Assembly (NCBI RefSeq): GCF_003369915.1
Contig: NC_046675.1
Span: 26,102,001-26,166,000, forward strand
DNA from: Drosophila miranda
Taxonomy: Eukaryota; Arthropoda; Insecta; Diptera; Drosophilidae
Direction: 5' to 3'
DNA: 64,000 nucleotides
Numbering within the stretch: position 1 is the first letter of the stretch; every line of letters starts with the position of its first letter. Made by a program: the position numbers and the translations under genes. Below the pieces are notes generated by a model. That model was not told the origin of the DNA, did no database searches, and worked only from the letters and a program-made list of their open reading frames with translations. Below, piece by piece: positions 1 through 12,119 of the stretch.

Positions 1-398
1 TAATTATACGATTGAGATTTTACACTCTAGAACATATAGTCATCCTCTACGATTCTGCGTTTTTGGTTTTCTCGTATCTTTAAAATTGTGGATGCCACAG
101 ATTTTCGTCCTTTGTGGGGGCGGAAGTGGGCGGGGCGAAGTTTTGAAATATTTTTGTAGCAGTGACATCACAGAAGTGTGGATCCAAAACAACGTTGCTC
201 TAGCTCTTATAGTCTTTGAGCACTAGGCGCTGAAGGGGACGGACAGACAGACAGGGCTCAATCGACTCGGCTATTGATGCTGATCAAGAATATATATACT
301 TTATGGGGTCGGAAACGATTCCTTCTGGACGTTACACACATCCACTTTTACCACAAATCTAATATACCCCAATACTCATTTTGAGTATCGGGTATAAA
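1..398. mobile_element. DINE-1/INE-1-like Helentron, 3' part (D1)
   Basis: Right part of a DINE-1-like non-autonomous Helitron/Helentron that continues beyond the left edge. It carries the GGGGGCGGAAG block, a short GACGGACAGACAG microsatellite, the AATATATATACTTTATGGGGTCGG core typical of INE-1 family elements, and ends in GAGTATCGGGTATAAA. Five more copies occupy the equivalent place in the other units. Confidence 0.8.
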
Positions 399-1220
399 AA
401 ATAAATATTTACCAAAATTAATATATATTTACACTATAAAGCTGTAGCTTACAGCTTTGCTTGGGGTGCGGTTTTTGATCAAAGGCGACAGAATCATTTT
501 ACAACTACAGGATATAACTTTGTTTTAAACACTAAAAGTTATCTTCCGTGCTGGTACAGTTTTTTCCAGTAGCCAGTATTGTTTTCTGAAGTTAATGTCG
601 CTTTGCTAGTTATGTAGTTATTCCAAGTTAGTGTGGTTGTCCAGGTGGATCCGCACGTATTTAGATGACTTGGTGGCTGCGATAGCTGACCCATTTCTTT
701 ATGGGGTCACCCTCCGTTTGGAGGTATATATTTTCTTTTTGGTCTGTCATTAATTTATTTGGATGTCATTTTTTTAAGCAATATAATCAAGACACCAACA
801 TTTTCGGAAGTTTGAAGGTTGGTAGATGTAGAAAGCTATTCTTTAACTTATCATTTTTAGACTCTTGAAGATCCTTTTATAAAAATGAGCAAACGTTTTT
901 TTTTAACATAGAATTAATATTATTTTGTTTGCTTGCTAAGATTTCATATCAGTGTTGGTTTCTACATATGTATATTTATACTGGAAAGCAAATCATATAC
1001 ATATGTATCCATAAATATTTGCAAGGTTATTCGACGGTTCTTTTAATTTCATTTGTAAACAGTTTCAGATAGGGTTAATTTTTATTTAAAAAATTATATT
1101 AATGAACTATACATCCGATCGCGTTTTATACATTTACTGACGCTAGAAGTCAGCAACGAGCTGAACTTGTAGATAGGCAACGCCATCAAAACTAAGTTTA
1201 TAATAAAAAACCTATGCGTG
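399..1220. other. AT-rich unit spacer S1
   Basis: Non-coding spacer between D1 and the 3' end of K1. On the minus strand around 525-725 lies the relic of a 66-codon reading frame that is open in the spacers at 17092-17292 and 38565-38765. Here it is interrupted by a stop because GGTATC has become GTTATC near 540. I see no other gene; the rest is AT-rich with poly-T runs and a small ATATGTAT-rich stretch near 960-1010. Confidence 0.6.
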
Positions 1221-2408
1221 TCATGTGGGGTTGTTCCGTTTGTTTGATCGCAACCGCGCTAGTCCAGTTCGCTCTTCCTTTTCGTCGCTTGTATACTGAT
1301 GCATGCTTGTTCCGCTAACACCCCCCACACGTACAGAAGATGTGGCCTGCATTAGATCTTGGTCAGGGGCGTTTCGATTCTCGTATAGCAACACTTTAAG
1401 TGTTTCTTCGTAAATACGTGCCTCAGGAAATTCCACTTTATTATGTTTTCGATCAGTTGCATAAACTATAGAAGTACAACACACTTCAGCAACCTTTTTT
1501 CCGTGCCCATAAAAGGACCAGCAACATATTTCACTTGGTCCTATAACATCTTTGATGAATAAAATGCGTTCGTTGAAACGCAGAGAGAACTTGTCGAAAA
1601 GTTCAATATTTTTTAATAAATTGTCATCGGATGTGCTTGTGTATGAATACTTGTTGTTTTGTCGCTGCACCACTAAAATAACAGCCGGTTTCGAAGACGC
1701 GCTGATTAGAAGTTGTTGCTCTTTTTGCGAAGTTATCAATGGAATGCGGCAAATAGGTTTTGGCTCAATGTGTGCATATAGTGCCCGTTCACATGACAAT
1801 GCAAGCTCGGTAATGCAGTAGTATTTTGATTCTGCAAGTAGCTCAGCTATTTCTTTGTTAGTTTCGGGTAATGGGACACTGCCATCGCGCAAGAAGTTGA
1901 GTATGATTCCAAAATGGTTTCCACAGCGATCTATTAGTATCCAACCTGCAACGTGAATTTTTGTATACATATTACAGAACAATTTCAATGTAAATTAATT
2001 ACCTTCTGAATCAGTTAGCACCTCCATGCGACCACTAAACATAGCGCTTAGCATTGTATCATTATGCTTCGTCAGTGTTCCGATTGTAGTATAATATAAG
2101 CGACCACCAACATTCAGCTTGACATACTGAGACGAATGCCCTTTTAACAGCACTTTCTGATCACCGGACATGGCTTCAGACTGCTTGGCATGAAGCACAA
2201 GTTGGTGGCTACTTTCTGCAGGTGCCAAAATCACTTTGTCTTCTAGAGCGGAACCCAGGTCTTCAATGCAGCAAGCTATTTCTTTTGGTGCACCTATGAC
2301 ACCAACGCCCTTTTGTTTGGAGCTTTGGCAAACGCTATCTTTTGCGTTGCTTACGCTCGCACAATCCTCCAGCGCTATGGGATCAATTTTGACGAAAGTA
2401 TTAGCCAC
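1221..2408 (-). CDS. K1: KCTD10/13/TNFAIP1-type BTB protein (BACURD), intact
   Basis: Two exons on the minus strand: 2408..2003 and 1945..1221, separated by a 57-nt GT-AG intron (2002..1946). Together they make 377 codons (376 aa). Residues about 1-94 are a low-complexity leader. Residues about 95-195 form a BTB/T1 domain ([37 protein letters not shown]). The C-terminal half matches the BACURD family, whose members are substrate adaptors for Cullin-3 ubiquitin ligase, RhoA being the best-known target. The likely D. melanogaster relative is CG10465. The ATG at 2408 is chosen because it opens the frame leading into the BTB domain. A DRE motif lies 88 bp upstream. There are no internal stops or frameshifts. 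Confidence 0.9.
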
Positions 2409-3199
2409 GATGAAGAACTAAATCCAATTTGGTTACAAAGAAAATCAGTTTGCAAAATTATCTCTACATCAAAACGGACAGTCAATAAAACTATATATCG
2501 ATAAAAAGTTCTATTTCCGATACTTTCTTTATTTTCATCCCTGGCATCGGAATATTTTGTCTAGGGCACATACAAAATATTAACATAATCAAGTATGCTT
2601 TGATATATTTTTTTGTATGTGTTGCTTGTTTTGGGACTTTGAAAGGTTTTCCTCCGTAAGAACGGCAATTTTGTCAATTTGTGCTCAAGGTACCTGATTT
2701 TGGACGTCGAAAAAAAAACGGCCGGCGACAAATATGCGAAATAGCAGAGTAAAAAGAACAGACGACCTTTCATTTTGTCGAAATGAAAATGTTTTCGTTT
2801 AGAAAACGTAGCAACCTTGCGGAATGTGAAAACGGGAGCACCAATGGGCGGGACGTCACGCCTAATTGATTAGAAATAGTCAGTCCGCGCTCAAAGGTGT
2901 TTGGAACAATTCGCAAATTCTTTCGAATACAAAGCCTTCCTAAATAGTGGAAAATATCTCGCCGTCTCTTTTCCTCAGGAATTCGAATTATCAAAACATA
3001 AAATAAAAATATATGTAAAAATGCTCTCTTGGTTTGTATTTTACAAAAAAATGTTGACATATCACCCAGTCATACCGAATGGTTTTAGGCAACATATATA
3101 TAAAATCAGCAACTCGATTTTCAATATAAACCTTTCCAGGGCTATCAAACGGAAGTTAAGTAAACAAATGAATAAAATAGTTTGATATCAGCTACCGTA
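2409..3199. other. KCTD upstream region P1
   Basis: Probable promoter/5' region of K1, repeated in each unit. Two minus-strand frames (2561-2773, 70 codons; 2770-3060, 96 codons) and a plus-strand frame (2901-3185, 94 codons) are open. They overlap on opposite strands and look AT-biased, with no recognisable domain. The 70-codon frame loses its ATG in the unit at 40.8 kb. I treat them as chance frames. Confidence 0.5.
2496..2503. promoter_or_regulatory. DRE motif (TATCGATA) upstream of K1
   Basis: A perfect palindromic TATCGATA, the DREF-binding element common in Drosophila core promoters, lies 88 bp before the K1 start codon. The same motif is kept upstream of every KCTD copy with an intact 5' end: 19063-19070, near 40566-40573, near 50786-50793 and near 62966-62973. 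A promoter role is inferred from motif and position. Confidence 0.55.
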
Positions 3200-5573
3200 T
3201 CAATTAGATGCGCTTTTTGTGCTTGTTGTTCGTATTATTACGTATATGTATTATTATTATGAACCATACTAATACTCTGCTTAGACGAGAGTGGAGCGGA
3301 CGTTGTCCTAGTCCAGCAACCATGACATTTTACCGTCGCGCTCCACATTTTGTCTCATAAGTTCTAGGAAATCATACCCTGGTTGTTTAAATGACCGCGG
3401 AGTCCTACTTGATCATAAGTTGTGTTTTAACAGCCATATAGCCGCAACAGTAAATAAAGCTAAGAGTGTTTTAGCGATCATCAAGCTTTGGTTAAAGAAG
3501 TTTGACGACCCGTACGTGACGAAACAACTGTATATCTTGTTAGTACGTCCGATATTGGAGTATTGTTCCTTTGTGTGGAGCCCGCAGTAGAAAGAGCAGC
3601 AGGTTGTTATTGAATCTGTGCAAAAGCAATTTTAATTTTTGCCCTTCGTAACTTTAACTGGGACTCGGGTAGAATCTTGTCACCCTACCGGTCTATGCTA
3701 AATCTTATTGACCTGCTGTCGTCACACCATCGCAGAATATGCATTGGCGTTATGTTCATGCACAAGCTCCTAATTATAATAAGATCTGGCGTCCTGGACT
3801 AAAATATCACTACGGAAAACCCGGGGCCACATACATGCTATAAAATCAGAAATAGAGGAAACATCAGAGCCCGCAAGGCTACGCAAGATCCCCGCGAAAA
3901 CTACCCACTAACTCCAGTGAGGAGTCCCTAACCATTTTATTAGACACGCATTTCCCCCGGGTGTACAACCATCGAACCGGCATACCTCCCTAGAGAGGGA
4001 GCGGTAACTTCGATGGATCACATCCACATGCAAAGTTGCAATTATTTTCTTGGGGAAATACCTCCAAACACTCCACTACTTAATGACCGCAAAGCTTGCG
4101 GGACTCTCGAATGGACAGTATCGAGCGGACTGACAGTATTCACAAATAAATACAAGATCCCTCTCCTAACACCACCATATTAAATTGATGCAGGATATCC
4201 TTCAGCAACAGTGGCATTTACTTATGGTTGGTAATTGGCAAAAAGTTGAATTGGAAATATTTAACCTCCTTATCAATGATCTTCCCCAAGTTTTAACTAA
4301 TTCACGAGTCCTAATGTATGCTGATGATGTCAAGCTATGTTTTTCCTACAGCGATCTGGTAACCTCGTTATTTCTTCAATCAGATCTCGACGCTCTCAAA
4401 AATTGGTACATTATTAGCGCTCTTCCTCTTAACATTTCCAAATTTAACGCCATGACCCTCCATCGCAACAAGTCTTACCTTTTTAACTTCACAATTCATA
4501 AAATTTCCTTGGAACGCCTATACAAAGTTAATGACTTAGGCATTATTTTCGTACATAACTTATGTTGTAGTTCTCATATATCCGCTATTTCGAATAAAGC
4601 CAAAGGAGTCCTTGTCTTTATCAAAAGATGGTCGAAGGAATTTTCTGACCCCTAACCACTAAACTATTCTACACCTATCTTGGAATATGGTTCCTGTATC
4701 TGGTCTCCCCATTACCAAAAATATCAAGATATGCTCGAGTCCGTTCAAAAACAATTCCTTATCTTTGCCCTGCGCGGACTTAATTGGGACCCCTCTCGTC
4801 ATCTTCCTTCTTATGAGAGTCGGCTGCGTCTCATGAACTTGCACTCTCCTGAAAGTCGTAGGAGTTTCCATGGAATTCTGTTTCTCCACAAACTTCTCCT
4901 AGGCGACGTTGAATCCTCGGCCCTCATTAGCCTTATCAATATTGCTGTCCCATCCCGCCCAACTAGGCATTACTATCCTCTGCGTCTTCCTGTCCTTCGA
5001 ACTACTCTGACCATGAATCTTGTCGTAGCCTTTGCCGCGACTACAATAAATTTGTTTATCTTTTTTTCCTTTGATACTTGTGCTTCCAAAGTAAAATCTT
5101 CTTTAATGAATAATTATTTAATTTAATTTTATGATTTGTACATTCTTATTTTTACACAGTTTAACTGTCCATAGTTGAACTCTAAACATTAAACATAAAC
5201 CTGAACGTCAAAAATAAAGTGACGAAGGCCACGACAGCGCTCTTTACATGTACAAAATCCATTTTTGTAAAAAGGGGCACCAACCCAAGTATAGTCCAAT
5301 GGATGCATCTAGCAATAGTTAGGCCAACACTACACTACGGAGTTACTGCGTGGTGACCGGAGCAATTGAAAAGGACCACCAAAAAACTGTGCAAAGTTCA
5401 GCGAATTGCCGGCCTATGCATCAGTAGAACTCCACCCCAAATGATGCGCTAAATGCTATCTTATGCCCCCAGAGCCTTGAACTTGCAGGAAAGGAGCGGG
5501 GAGGCATGGCAGCAGTACTTCTGAGAGACTCCGACCAACCGACTCCTCCGGCACCACAGCACATAGGTCACTC
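3200..5573 (+). mobile_element. Nested remnants of non-LTR retrotransposons (block A)
   Basis: Three degraded plus-strand reverse-transcriptase pieces. (1) About 3380-3650 encodes an RT C-terminal stretch (DHKLCFNSHIAATVNKAK, then ILEYCSFVWSPQ) ending in TAG, with more stops beyond. (2) 4185-4655 carries the RT active-site motif MYADDVKLCF and continues in another frame at 4680-5126 (EYGSCIWSPHYQ). (3) About 5225-5520 encodes another RT tail (VQWMHLAIVRPTLHYGVTAW) with internal stops. The motifs fit jockey/I/CR1-type LINEs, and pieces 1 and 2 are homologous to each other. None can encode a working enzyme. The block abuts A1 abruptly at about 5574-5584. Confidence 0.75.
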
Positions 5574-5583
5574 ATGGGATATC

Positions 5584-8191
5584 AGATGATGTGCTCGGGA
5601 TAGGATTTCCGGAACTGATAATAAACACGCAAGTGCTCCAGGGTTATCGACTCCATGTCCTCGATCTCCTCCAGGGTAGAGCGTTGCAAGCGATATTGCA
5701 TGTTATATGAAGCCCCGAATGGATCATGGGAGGCGGCAACACCCACCACACTGGGGATCTCCCACTGATCGGGCGACGGATGAGTCACATCGGCACCCAA
5801 AAACATTGCGCTCTTTAACAGACAGCGCGGGTCATCCCTTAGCTTGTGATTAATACCGTTCAGCTTGGAATTGACCTTAAGTAGAACGTTACCAATACAC
5901 TGCGGGTTGCATTTACGCTCGACTGTTATCTGCTTGATGCATTGTGTGAGAATGCCGTGCTTCAGCTCAGCCTTTTGCTTCACGATATCATAACAGCGCC
6001 CGACATTTGGTATAATAACGAACACCAAATCAAATTGATTTTTTTTGAAATCGTGGAAATGAGCATCTATTTCACGTTCGTCCTTGTAATTCCGTATCTC
6101 GGTTTTGGTATCTAGGCAACATCTCATAAAAAAAACTTAGTTTCGGTTGTAAAAATAACAAAGTTTTTGTGATAAAAATAAAATTTTCCTAAAATTGAAA
6201 ATGTGAAAAAAACCAGAAGAGCATTTACACAAATCGGCAGTTAAGGCTAATGGCAGACATTCTTAGACTTCGATATATCAGCCAAGACACATACACGCAC
6301 AATGTCATGCGACACAACGCGTTGCAACGCTGCTAGGAAAGCCCTGTAAACTGATGTGACGCTCTCCGTTGGATGGAACAACATTGGCAACACTGGCACA
6401 CTCTTATTTCGATATTTGGAATGATGGCATCTTCTACTTCTACGAATCACAAGGCGACAACTCTACTTAAACTGGCGAACAATCCTCTACTCTGGTACAC
6501 AGCCATCCTTGACGGACAGCGTACAGCTTTTGACGGGCTTTCCTAGGTTTTTATATCGTTAACATCCAAGAGGTTAGGTTAGGTTAAGGCGGTAGCCGGG
6601 AGGGAGGGGGATAATCCGAACCAGAGCTTCGTAGCCGTCTTTAAGATCAATGGCGTTTCCGGGATCAGACCTTTTGAAGAAGGAGCGACCGGCGCGTCTA
6701 GCGGTGTTATGACAGGGAGCCGCCAACACAACCTCCAGACACTGCAAGGCTCGCATGGGCTTATCATAAATCTTGTCCTTCATGTAGCTGAAAAAATGGA
6801 AAACTGCACACATTCGGTTCAATTCGTTCAATTCGGTTCACTCACCTTCTTAGTGAGCTCAAATCGACTTCCGAGTCCTGTGTCTTCTTGAGCTCCACAG
6901 TGTAATTCAAGGTGCGGCCGTGGCGATCTGTTACCTAGACGACAAGAGGACAAGGGCGAAAGTTTCACTTCAAAAGCACATCAAACTCAGCGAAATATAC
7001 AACACTTACCTTCACTTCTTGGCCCTGGGGGCTGCATTTTAGTTTCACAACTGAGTAGCACGATGCACGTCCATCATATGCGGCAATCGCACCCCCCAAA
7101 TGTTCAACTCTGTACTGATCAAAAGCCTGACGATAGAACTTCTTAGGAAATACTGACGTGATCTTCACATCGTACTGATAGGCCACCGCAGGCATTTTAT
7201 CCAAGTTAACGTCGAGATAATTAACAGATACTTGACCTGGTTTTCCCAAAGTTCCACGTTTCATGGTGCCTGCTGGGAGTGGCGGCACCACTTTTTGGGT
7301 CTGAGGGAGCAGAGGCTGCAGAGGCAGACCTCGGTTCTGGGCTCTTGGCCATTTTGGGAGTTCGTCTTGCGGTTTTGGTGGACCATAGAACTGGGAGCCT
7401 CCTTGGTGTTGTTCATTGTGGCCCTGAAGACGCCTTTGTACTGTCTGCTGTTGTTGGTTCTGTTTTTCTATAGGATCGCTGTGTTGTCCGCGCTGTTGTG
7501 GAAGTTGCTGCTGCTGCTGCTGCTGCTTTCCGCCCCAGCCTTCCCCGGCCTTATCGCGCCTCTTCTGACACCTTTGTGTCTGCCATTCTCCTTGCTCCTC
7601 TTCCTGCTTCTGCTTCTCCAAGCCAGAGGCGGCAGGACCTCCATATGGAGGGTGAGTAACCTGTTCTCCATCTACAGATTCGTGAAGAAGAGTGGAAGAA
7701 TTAATGGTAAATAATCGATACACGGACCTGCGCTAACAAGTCTAAAGCAAAACAAAATACCCTCAATGGACCGCGATTTATCAAGGTCACGGTTATTTTG
7801 TAACTAAATTTCAAAGCTTCATTGCTACCCACTTGAAATGGAAACCATCAAGTATGCCTTTGAGTAAAATGTCAAAGTTTTTTTTGTTAAATTCGAACGA
7901 AATATCACCCTCTAAAAGTAGCTTTTCTGATAGAAACATAACTAATTAAAACGAAAACAAAAAGTCGCGATTCATCTAGGGGTCTACTGCTAGTTGGCTA
8001 CATTCTGAGCAACGTATATGGAGGCCGTATATCGCACATTCACAGAACTCAGGAAGGTCCCCTGAAATTGCAACTCATTCCTCCCAAAACGTACATCTTA
8101 AAAGTAAACAACGTACAGGCAGGGTCAAAACAATCCTTCACTTACCTTTTAGTTGATGCTGTTGGAGGGGCTTGCCGAAGTACCGCTTCAT
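5584..8191 (-). pseudogene. AGO2: A1: mosaic Argonaute2 remnant
   Basis: Recognisable exons on the minus strand: E1 8191..8146, E2 7671..7010 (Q-rich N-terminus plus N domain), E3 6934..6846, and the first part of E4 (6787..about 6618, start of the L1/PAZ region). Then comes about 500 bp of unrelated sequence, then an internal part of E6 (about 6118..5584, MID/PIWI start with GADVTHPSPD). E5, most of the PAZ exon, the end of E6, and E7-E8 are missing. An ATG at 6127 opens a 181-codon PIWI fragment (GADVTHPSPD, IPSVVGVAASHDP) stopping at 5582. This copy is the most divergent: THPSPD where the other copies with this exon have SHPSPD, and CYDIVK where they have CYDVVK. It cannot make an Argonaute but could make an N-terminal fragment. 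Confidence 0.88.
6119..6617. other. Foreign insert replacing exon 5 and most of exon 4 in A1
   Basis: About 500 bp with no counterpart in the other Argonaute2 copies. A minus-strand frame of 67 codons (6247-6450) has no recognised domain. The right end carries a short GGTTAGGTTAGGTT run and a G-rich patch just before Argonaute2 homology resumes near 6618. Probably a transposon scrap or filler DNA. Confidence 0.45.
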
Positions 8192-8984
8192 GGTTGGTTT
8201 GGTTGGTTTTTCGGCATTCGGTTTATATTCTAATCGGAATAAATTTATTTCATTAAACAAATTCGCATGGGAACTTTTCACTTTCAGTTTTGTATTTCAC
8301 TCACTATTTTCCTTTCCCATTTTTATATTTTTTATTATTTTTATTTTTGTCGAATTTTATATCTGTTCCCAACGACTGAACTGTTTCGAATGACTGCAAT
8401 ATTTATTTCCTGTTTTCTGATGCCAAACTTTTTACTCTAAATATGTTTGACGTATAGCACTGTGCTGTGTGATCGATTCTAATAATCTTGTAGTTGAATC
8501 TGTAGTAAATGATTAATTTTCATTTGGTGTGCAGTTAGTTGGTGCTAGACCTAACCTCAGACCTAACAATAAAAAAATGAACTTAGGTCCTGGAAAATGG
8601 GGTTATTTATTTTTGTAATATTTTCCATGAAGGCCTTTGGGGCCCTTTGCCGTTCTCCAAGCTGCTGTAGGGCGCCAGAAGTGGCGGAGCTTGTGGATGG
8701 AGTGGGAGTGGCCGTGGGCGGGGCTGGGGCTCCAGTGAGTTGATTAGGTCTGTACTGACCGCCGGTACAACAGCAGCTGCTTATTATTTTAGTGAAAAAC
8801 GAACAAAATCTTTGATTCCATTGATTTCCACTAAGGAAAGGAGTGAAATCTTTCATGCACATGTCAATCCACACACAATTGTTTCATCAGAGGTTCTGCT
8901 ATTTTTCATGCGCTCAAGCAAGTAAATTATTTCAAATGATTGACCAATGGTTCGATACAATTTAAATGCATTCAAACAGCAGGC
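8192..8984. other. Argonaute2 5' flank of A1 and remnant 3' flank of A2
   Basis: 8192-8540 is the upstream region of A1, with AT-rich pyrimidine tracts. It lacks the ~120-bp insert (TATACCGGGTACTCGAAGGG) that the other units carry at this place. 8563-8874 (minus) is a 103-codon frame that recurs downstream of most Argonaute2 copies, with a T/P/S-rich stretch (APPTATPTPSTSSATS). I do not recognise it. The right end is fused to A2 exon 6. Confidence 0.5.
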
Positions 8985-11900
8985 CGCAGAAATTCCTCTC
9001 AACTCTTCACTCTTGATCTTGGGGAACTGACCATCGCCGACACCATCACGGTAATAGATGATGTGCTCGGGATAGGATTGCCGGAACTGATAATAAACAC
9101 GCAAGTGCTCCAGGGTTATCGACTCCATGTCCTCGATCTCCTCCAGGGTAGAGCGTTGCAAGCGATATTGCATGTTATATGAAGCCCCGAATGGATCATG
9201 GGAGGCGGCAACACCCACCACACTGGGGATCTCCCACTGATCGGGCGACGGATGACTCACATCGGCACCCAAAAACATTGCGTTCTTTAACAGACAGCGC
9301 GGGTCATCCCTTAGCTTGTGATTAATACCGTTCAGCTTGGAATTGACCTTAAGTAGAACGTTACCAATACACTGCGGGTTGCATTTACGCTCGACTGTGA
9401 TCTGCTTGATGCATTGTGTGAGAATGCCGTGCTTCAGCTCAGCCTTTTGCTTCACGACATCATAACAGCGCCCGACATTTGGTATAATAACGAACACCAA
9501 ATCAAATTGATTTTTTTTGAAATCGTGGAAATGATCATCTATTTCACGTTCGTCCTTGTAATTCCGTATCTCGGCTTTGGTATCCAGGCACAGATTGAGG
9601 GTGCGACTCTGCTGAAGAACCTGCGACGAAAATTAGTCGGATTAGGATCGGATCTGTTTGAAATGCTGCAATGAACTTACCATCTTCTGAAGCTCGTCCA
9701 CATACAGGTAGTTAATCTTACCGTAGAGTATGGCCCATTTATGTGGCTTTGGCTTGGGTTCAAAGAATTGCATGCGATCCATGCGCCACGAACCGTTCCT
9801 CACCGAAGCCAAATTGTTGTTTTTGTACTCAATCTGAGGCGCATTGAGCGTGCGTGTATTCACGACGATGAAGTCATTGCCCAGCCGTATGCCAAAGTGG
9901 CTGATGGTCGGGTCTAAATTGTGCTTGAAATATTCCAGCAAGCGGACGATCTTGGCCTTCCTCTCGTTGGTTGACGTGCCAGCAAACTTAAGCATGGCCG
10001 CCACCCGAGCAGCAGTATCCTTGCACTGCGATACGATACAGATAAATCAAATAAAAGCAGGAAACGCAGAATGATTTGGAGTGAAGGGAAGCTCCCCGCT
10101 TGGGAGATTTTTAACTCACCTTCATTGTCTGCCCATCGTCCATGCGACATAGTTCGATAGGCAAATAAATGCGTTTTAACGGCGGCCAAACATGCAAGCA
10201 GAGAAGGTTCGGAAACTTTAAATCATACTCCCGAGACTTGAAGTACTTTGCAACGGTCGTTTCTTTCCCATCCAGCTCAAATGTCTGAGTGCTAGCCGGA
10301 GCCTTGGAAAGCCCGTTGACTCTGAAGACGCGAGGGGCGCTGCCAAGACAGGCAGGCGGGTCGTAAATTATATAAATGTCATTTAGGAATGACTCAATAT
10401 CAGAACGCCTGTAGTCAAGATTTGTGCTTTTGTCAATTTTCTGCCGCTGATAATGCTCTATATAGTCAATGATCGACATGGCCTTCGGATAGGCCTTGTG
10501 TGATATGTCCACATTAACAAACGGGCGATCGCCAAGCACGAATGTTTGATGGAGCCCAACCAGAGCTTCGTAGCCGTCTTTAAGATCAAAGGCGTTTCCG
10601 GGATCAGACCTTTTGAAGAAGGAGCGACCGGCGCGTCTAGCGGTGTTATGACAGGGAGCCGCCAACACAACCTCCAGACACTGCAAGGCTCGCATGGGCT
10701 TATCATAAATCTTGTCCTTCATGTAGCTGCAAAAATGGAAAACTGCACACATTCGGTTCAATTCGTTCAATTCGGTTCACTCACCTTCTTAGTGAGCTCA
10801 AATCGACTTCCCAGTCCTGTGTCTTCTTGAGCTCCACAGTGTAATTCAAGGTAAGGCCGTGGCGATCTGTTACCTGGACGACAAGAGGGCAAGTTTCACT
10901 TCAAAAGCACATCAAACTCAGCGAAATATACAACACTTACTTTCACTTCTTGGCCCTGGGGGCTGCATTTTAGTTTCACAACTGAGTAGCACGATGCACG
11001 TCCATCATATGCGGCAATCGCACCCCCCAAATGTTCAACTCTGTACTGATCAAAAGCCTGACGATAGAACTTCTTAGGAAATACTGACGTGATCTTCACA
11101 TCGTACTGATAGGCCACCGCAGGCATTTTATCCAAGTTAACGTCGAGATAATTAACAGATACTTGACCTGGTTTTCCCAAAGTTCCACGTTTCATGGTGC
11201 CTGCTGGGAGTGGCGGCACCACTTTTTGGGTCTGAGGGAGCAGAGGCTGCAGAGGCAGACCTCGGTTCTGGGCTCTTGGCCATTTTGGGAGTTCGTCTTG
11301 CGGTTTTGGTGGACCATAGAACTGGGAGCCTCCTTGGTGTTGTTCATTGTGGCCCTGAAGACGCCTTTGTACTGTCTGCTGTTGTTGGTTCTGTTTTTCT
11401 ATAGGATCGCGGTGTTGTCCGCGCTGTTGTGGAAGTTGCTGCTGCTGCTGCTGCTTTCCGCCCCAGCCTTCCCCGGCCTTATCGCGCCTCTTCTGACACC
11501 TTTGTGTCTGCCATTCTCCTTGCTCCTCTTCCTGCTTCTGCTTCTGCAAGCCAGAGGCGGCAGGACCTCCATATGGAGGGTGAGTAACCTGTTCTCCAGC
11601 TACAGATTCGTGAAGAAGAGTGGAAGAATTAATGGTAAATAATCGATACACGGACCTGCGCTAACAAGTCTAAAGCAAAACAAAATACCCTCAATGGACC
11701 GCGATTTATCAAGGTCACGGTTATTTTGTAACTAAATTTCAAAGCTTCATTGCTACCCACTTGAAATGGAAACCATCAAGTATGCCTTTGAGTAAAATGT
11801 CAAAGTTTTTTTTGTTAAATTCGAACGAAATATCACCCTCTAAAAGTAGCTTTTCTGATAGAAACATAACTAATTAAAACGAAAACAAAAAGTCGCGATT

Positions 11901-12119
11901 CATCTAGGGGTCTACTGCTAGTTGGCTACATTCTGAGCAACGTATATGGAGGCCGTATATCGCACATTCACAGAACTCAGGAAGGTCCCCTGAAATTGCA
12001 ACTCATTCCTCCCAAAACGTACATCTTAAAAGTAAACAACGTACTGGCAGGGTCAAAACAATCCTTCACTTACCTTTTAGTTGATGCTGTTGGAGGGGCT
12101 TGCCGAAGTTCCGCTTCAT
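8853..12119 (-). pseudogene. AGO2: A2: Argonaute2 with chimeric 3' end, lacking exons 7-8
   Basis: Exons E1 12119..12074, E2 11599..10941, E3 10873..10785, E4 10726..10120 (L1/PAZ), E5 10025..9681 (L2/MID), E6 from 9620 downward, all in frame with intact GT-AG sites. A deletion near 8970-8980 removes the E6 donor, E7, E8 and part of the 3' flank. E6 therefore runs on for about 40 codons of former intergenic sequence (YRTIGQSFEI...) and stops at 8853. The product would keep the N, PAZ and MID domains, two PIWI aspartates and the glutamate region. It would lose the catalytic histidine and the C-terminal MYFV end, so it should bind small RNA poorly or not slice. It is open throughout, so an expressed dominant-negative form is possible. 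Confidence 0.85.

Noticed and set aside
2561..3185. Small overlapping frames upstream of each KCTD gene (70, 96 and 94 codons)
   Set aside because: They overlap on opposite strands, are AT-biased, have no domain, and lose start or frame in other units.
6570..6600. GGTTAGGTTAGGTT run resembling arthropod telomere repeat
   Set aside because: Only two to three units, and Drosophila lacks TTAGG telomeres. The motif is common in fly introns and transposon ends.
7232..7714. Long plus-strand leucine-rich frame (160 codons) opposite Argonaute2 exon 2, also at 11163, 26726, 30683 and 58388
   Set aside because: It is the antisense of the Q-rich coding exon (CTG runs read as leucine); no independent support.
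8853..8984. Possible PTB-domain motif (TIGQSFEI) in the Argonaute2 3' flank
   Set aside because: Only one short match, followed by a stop; not enough to assign a family.
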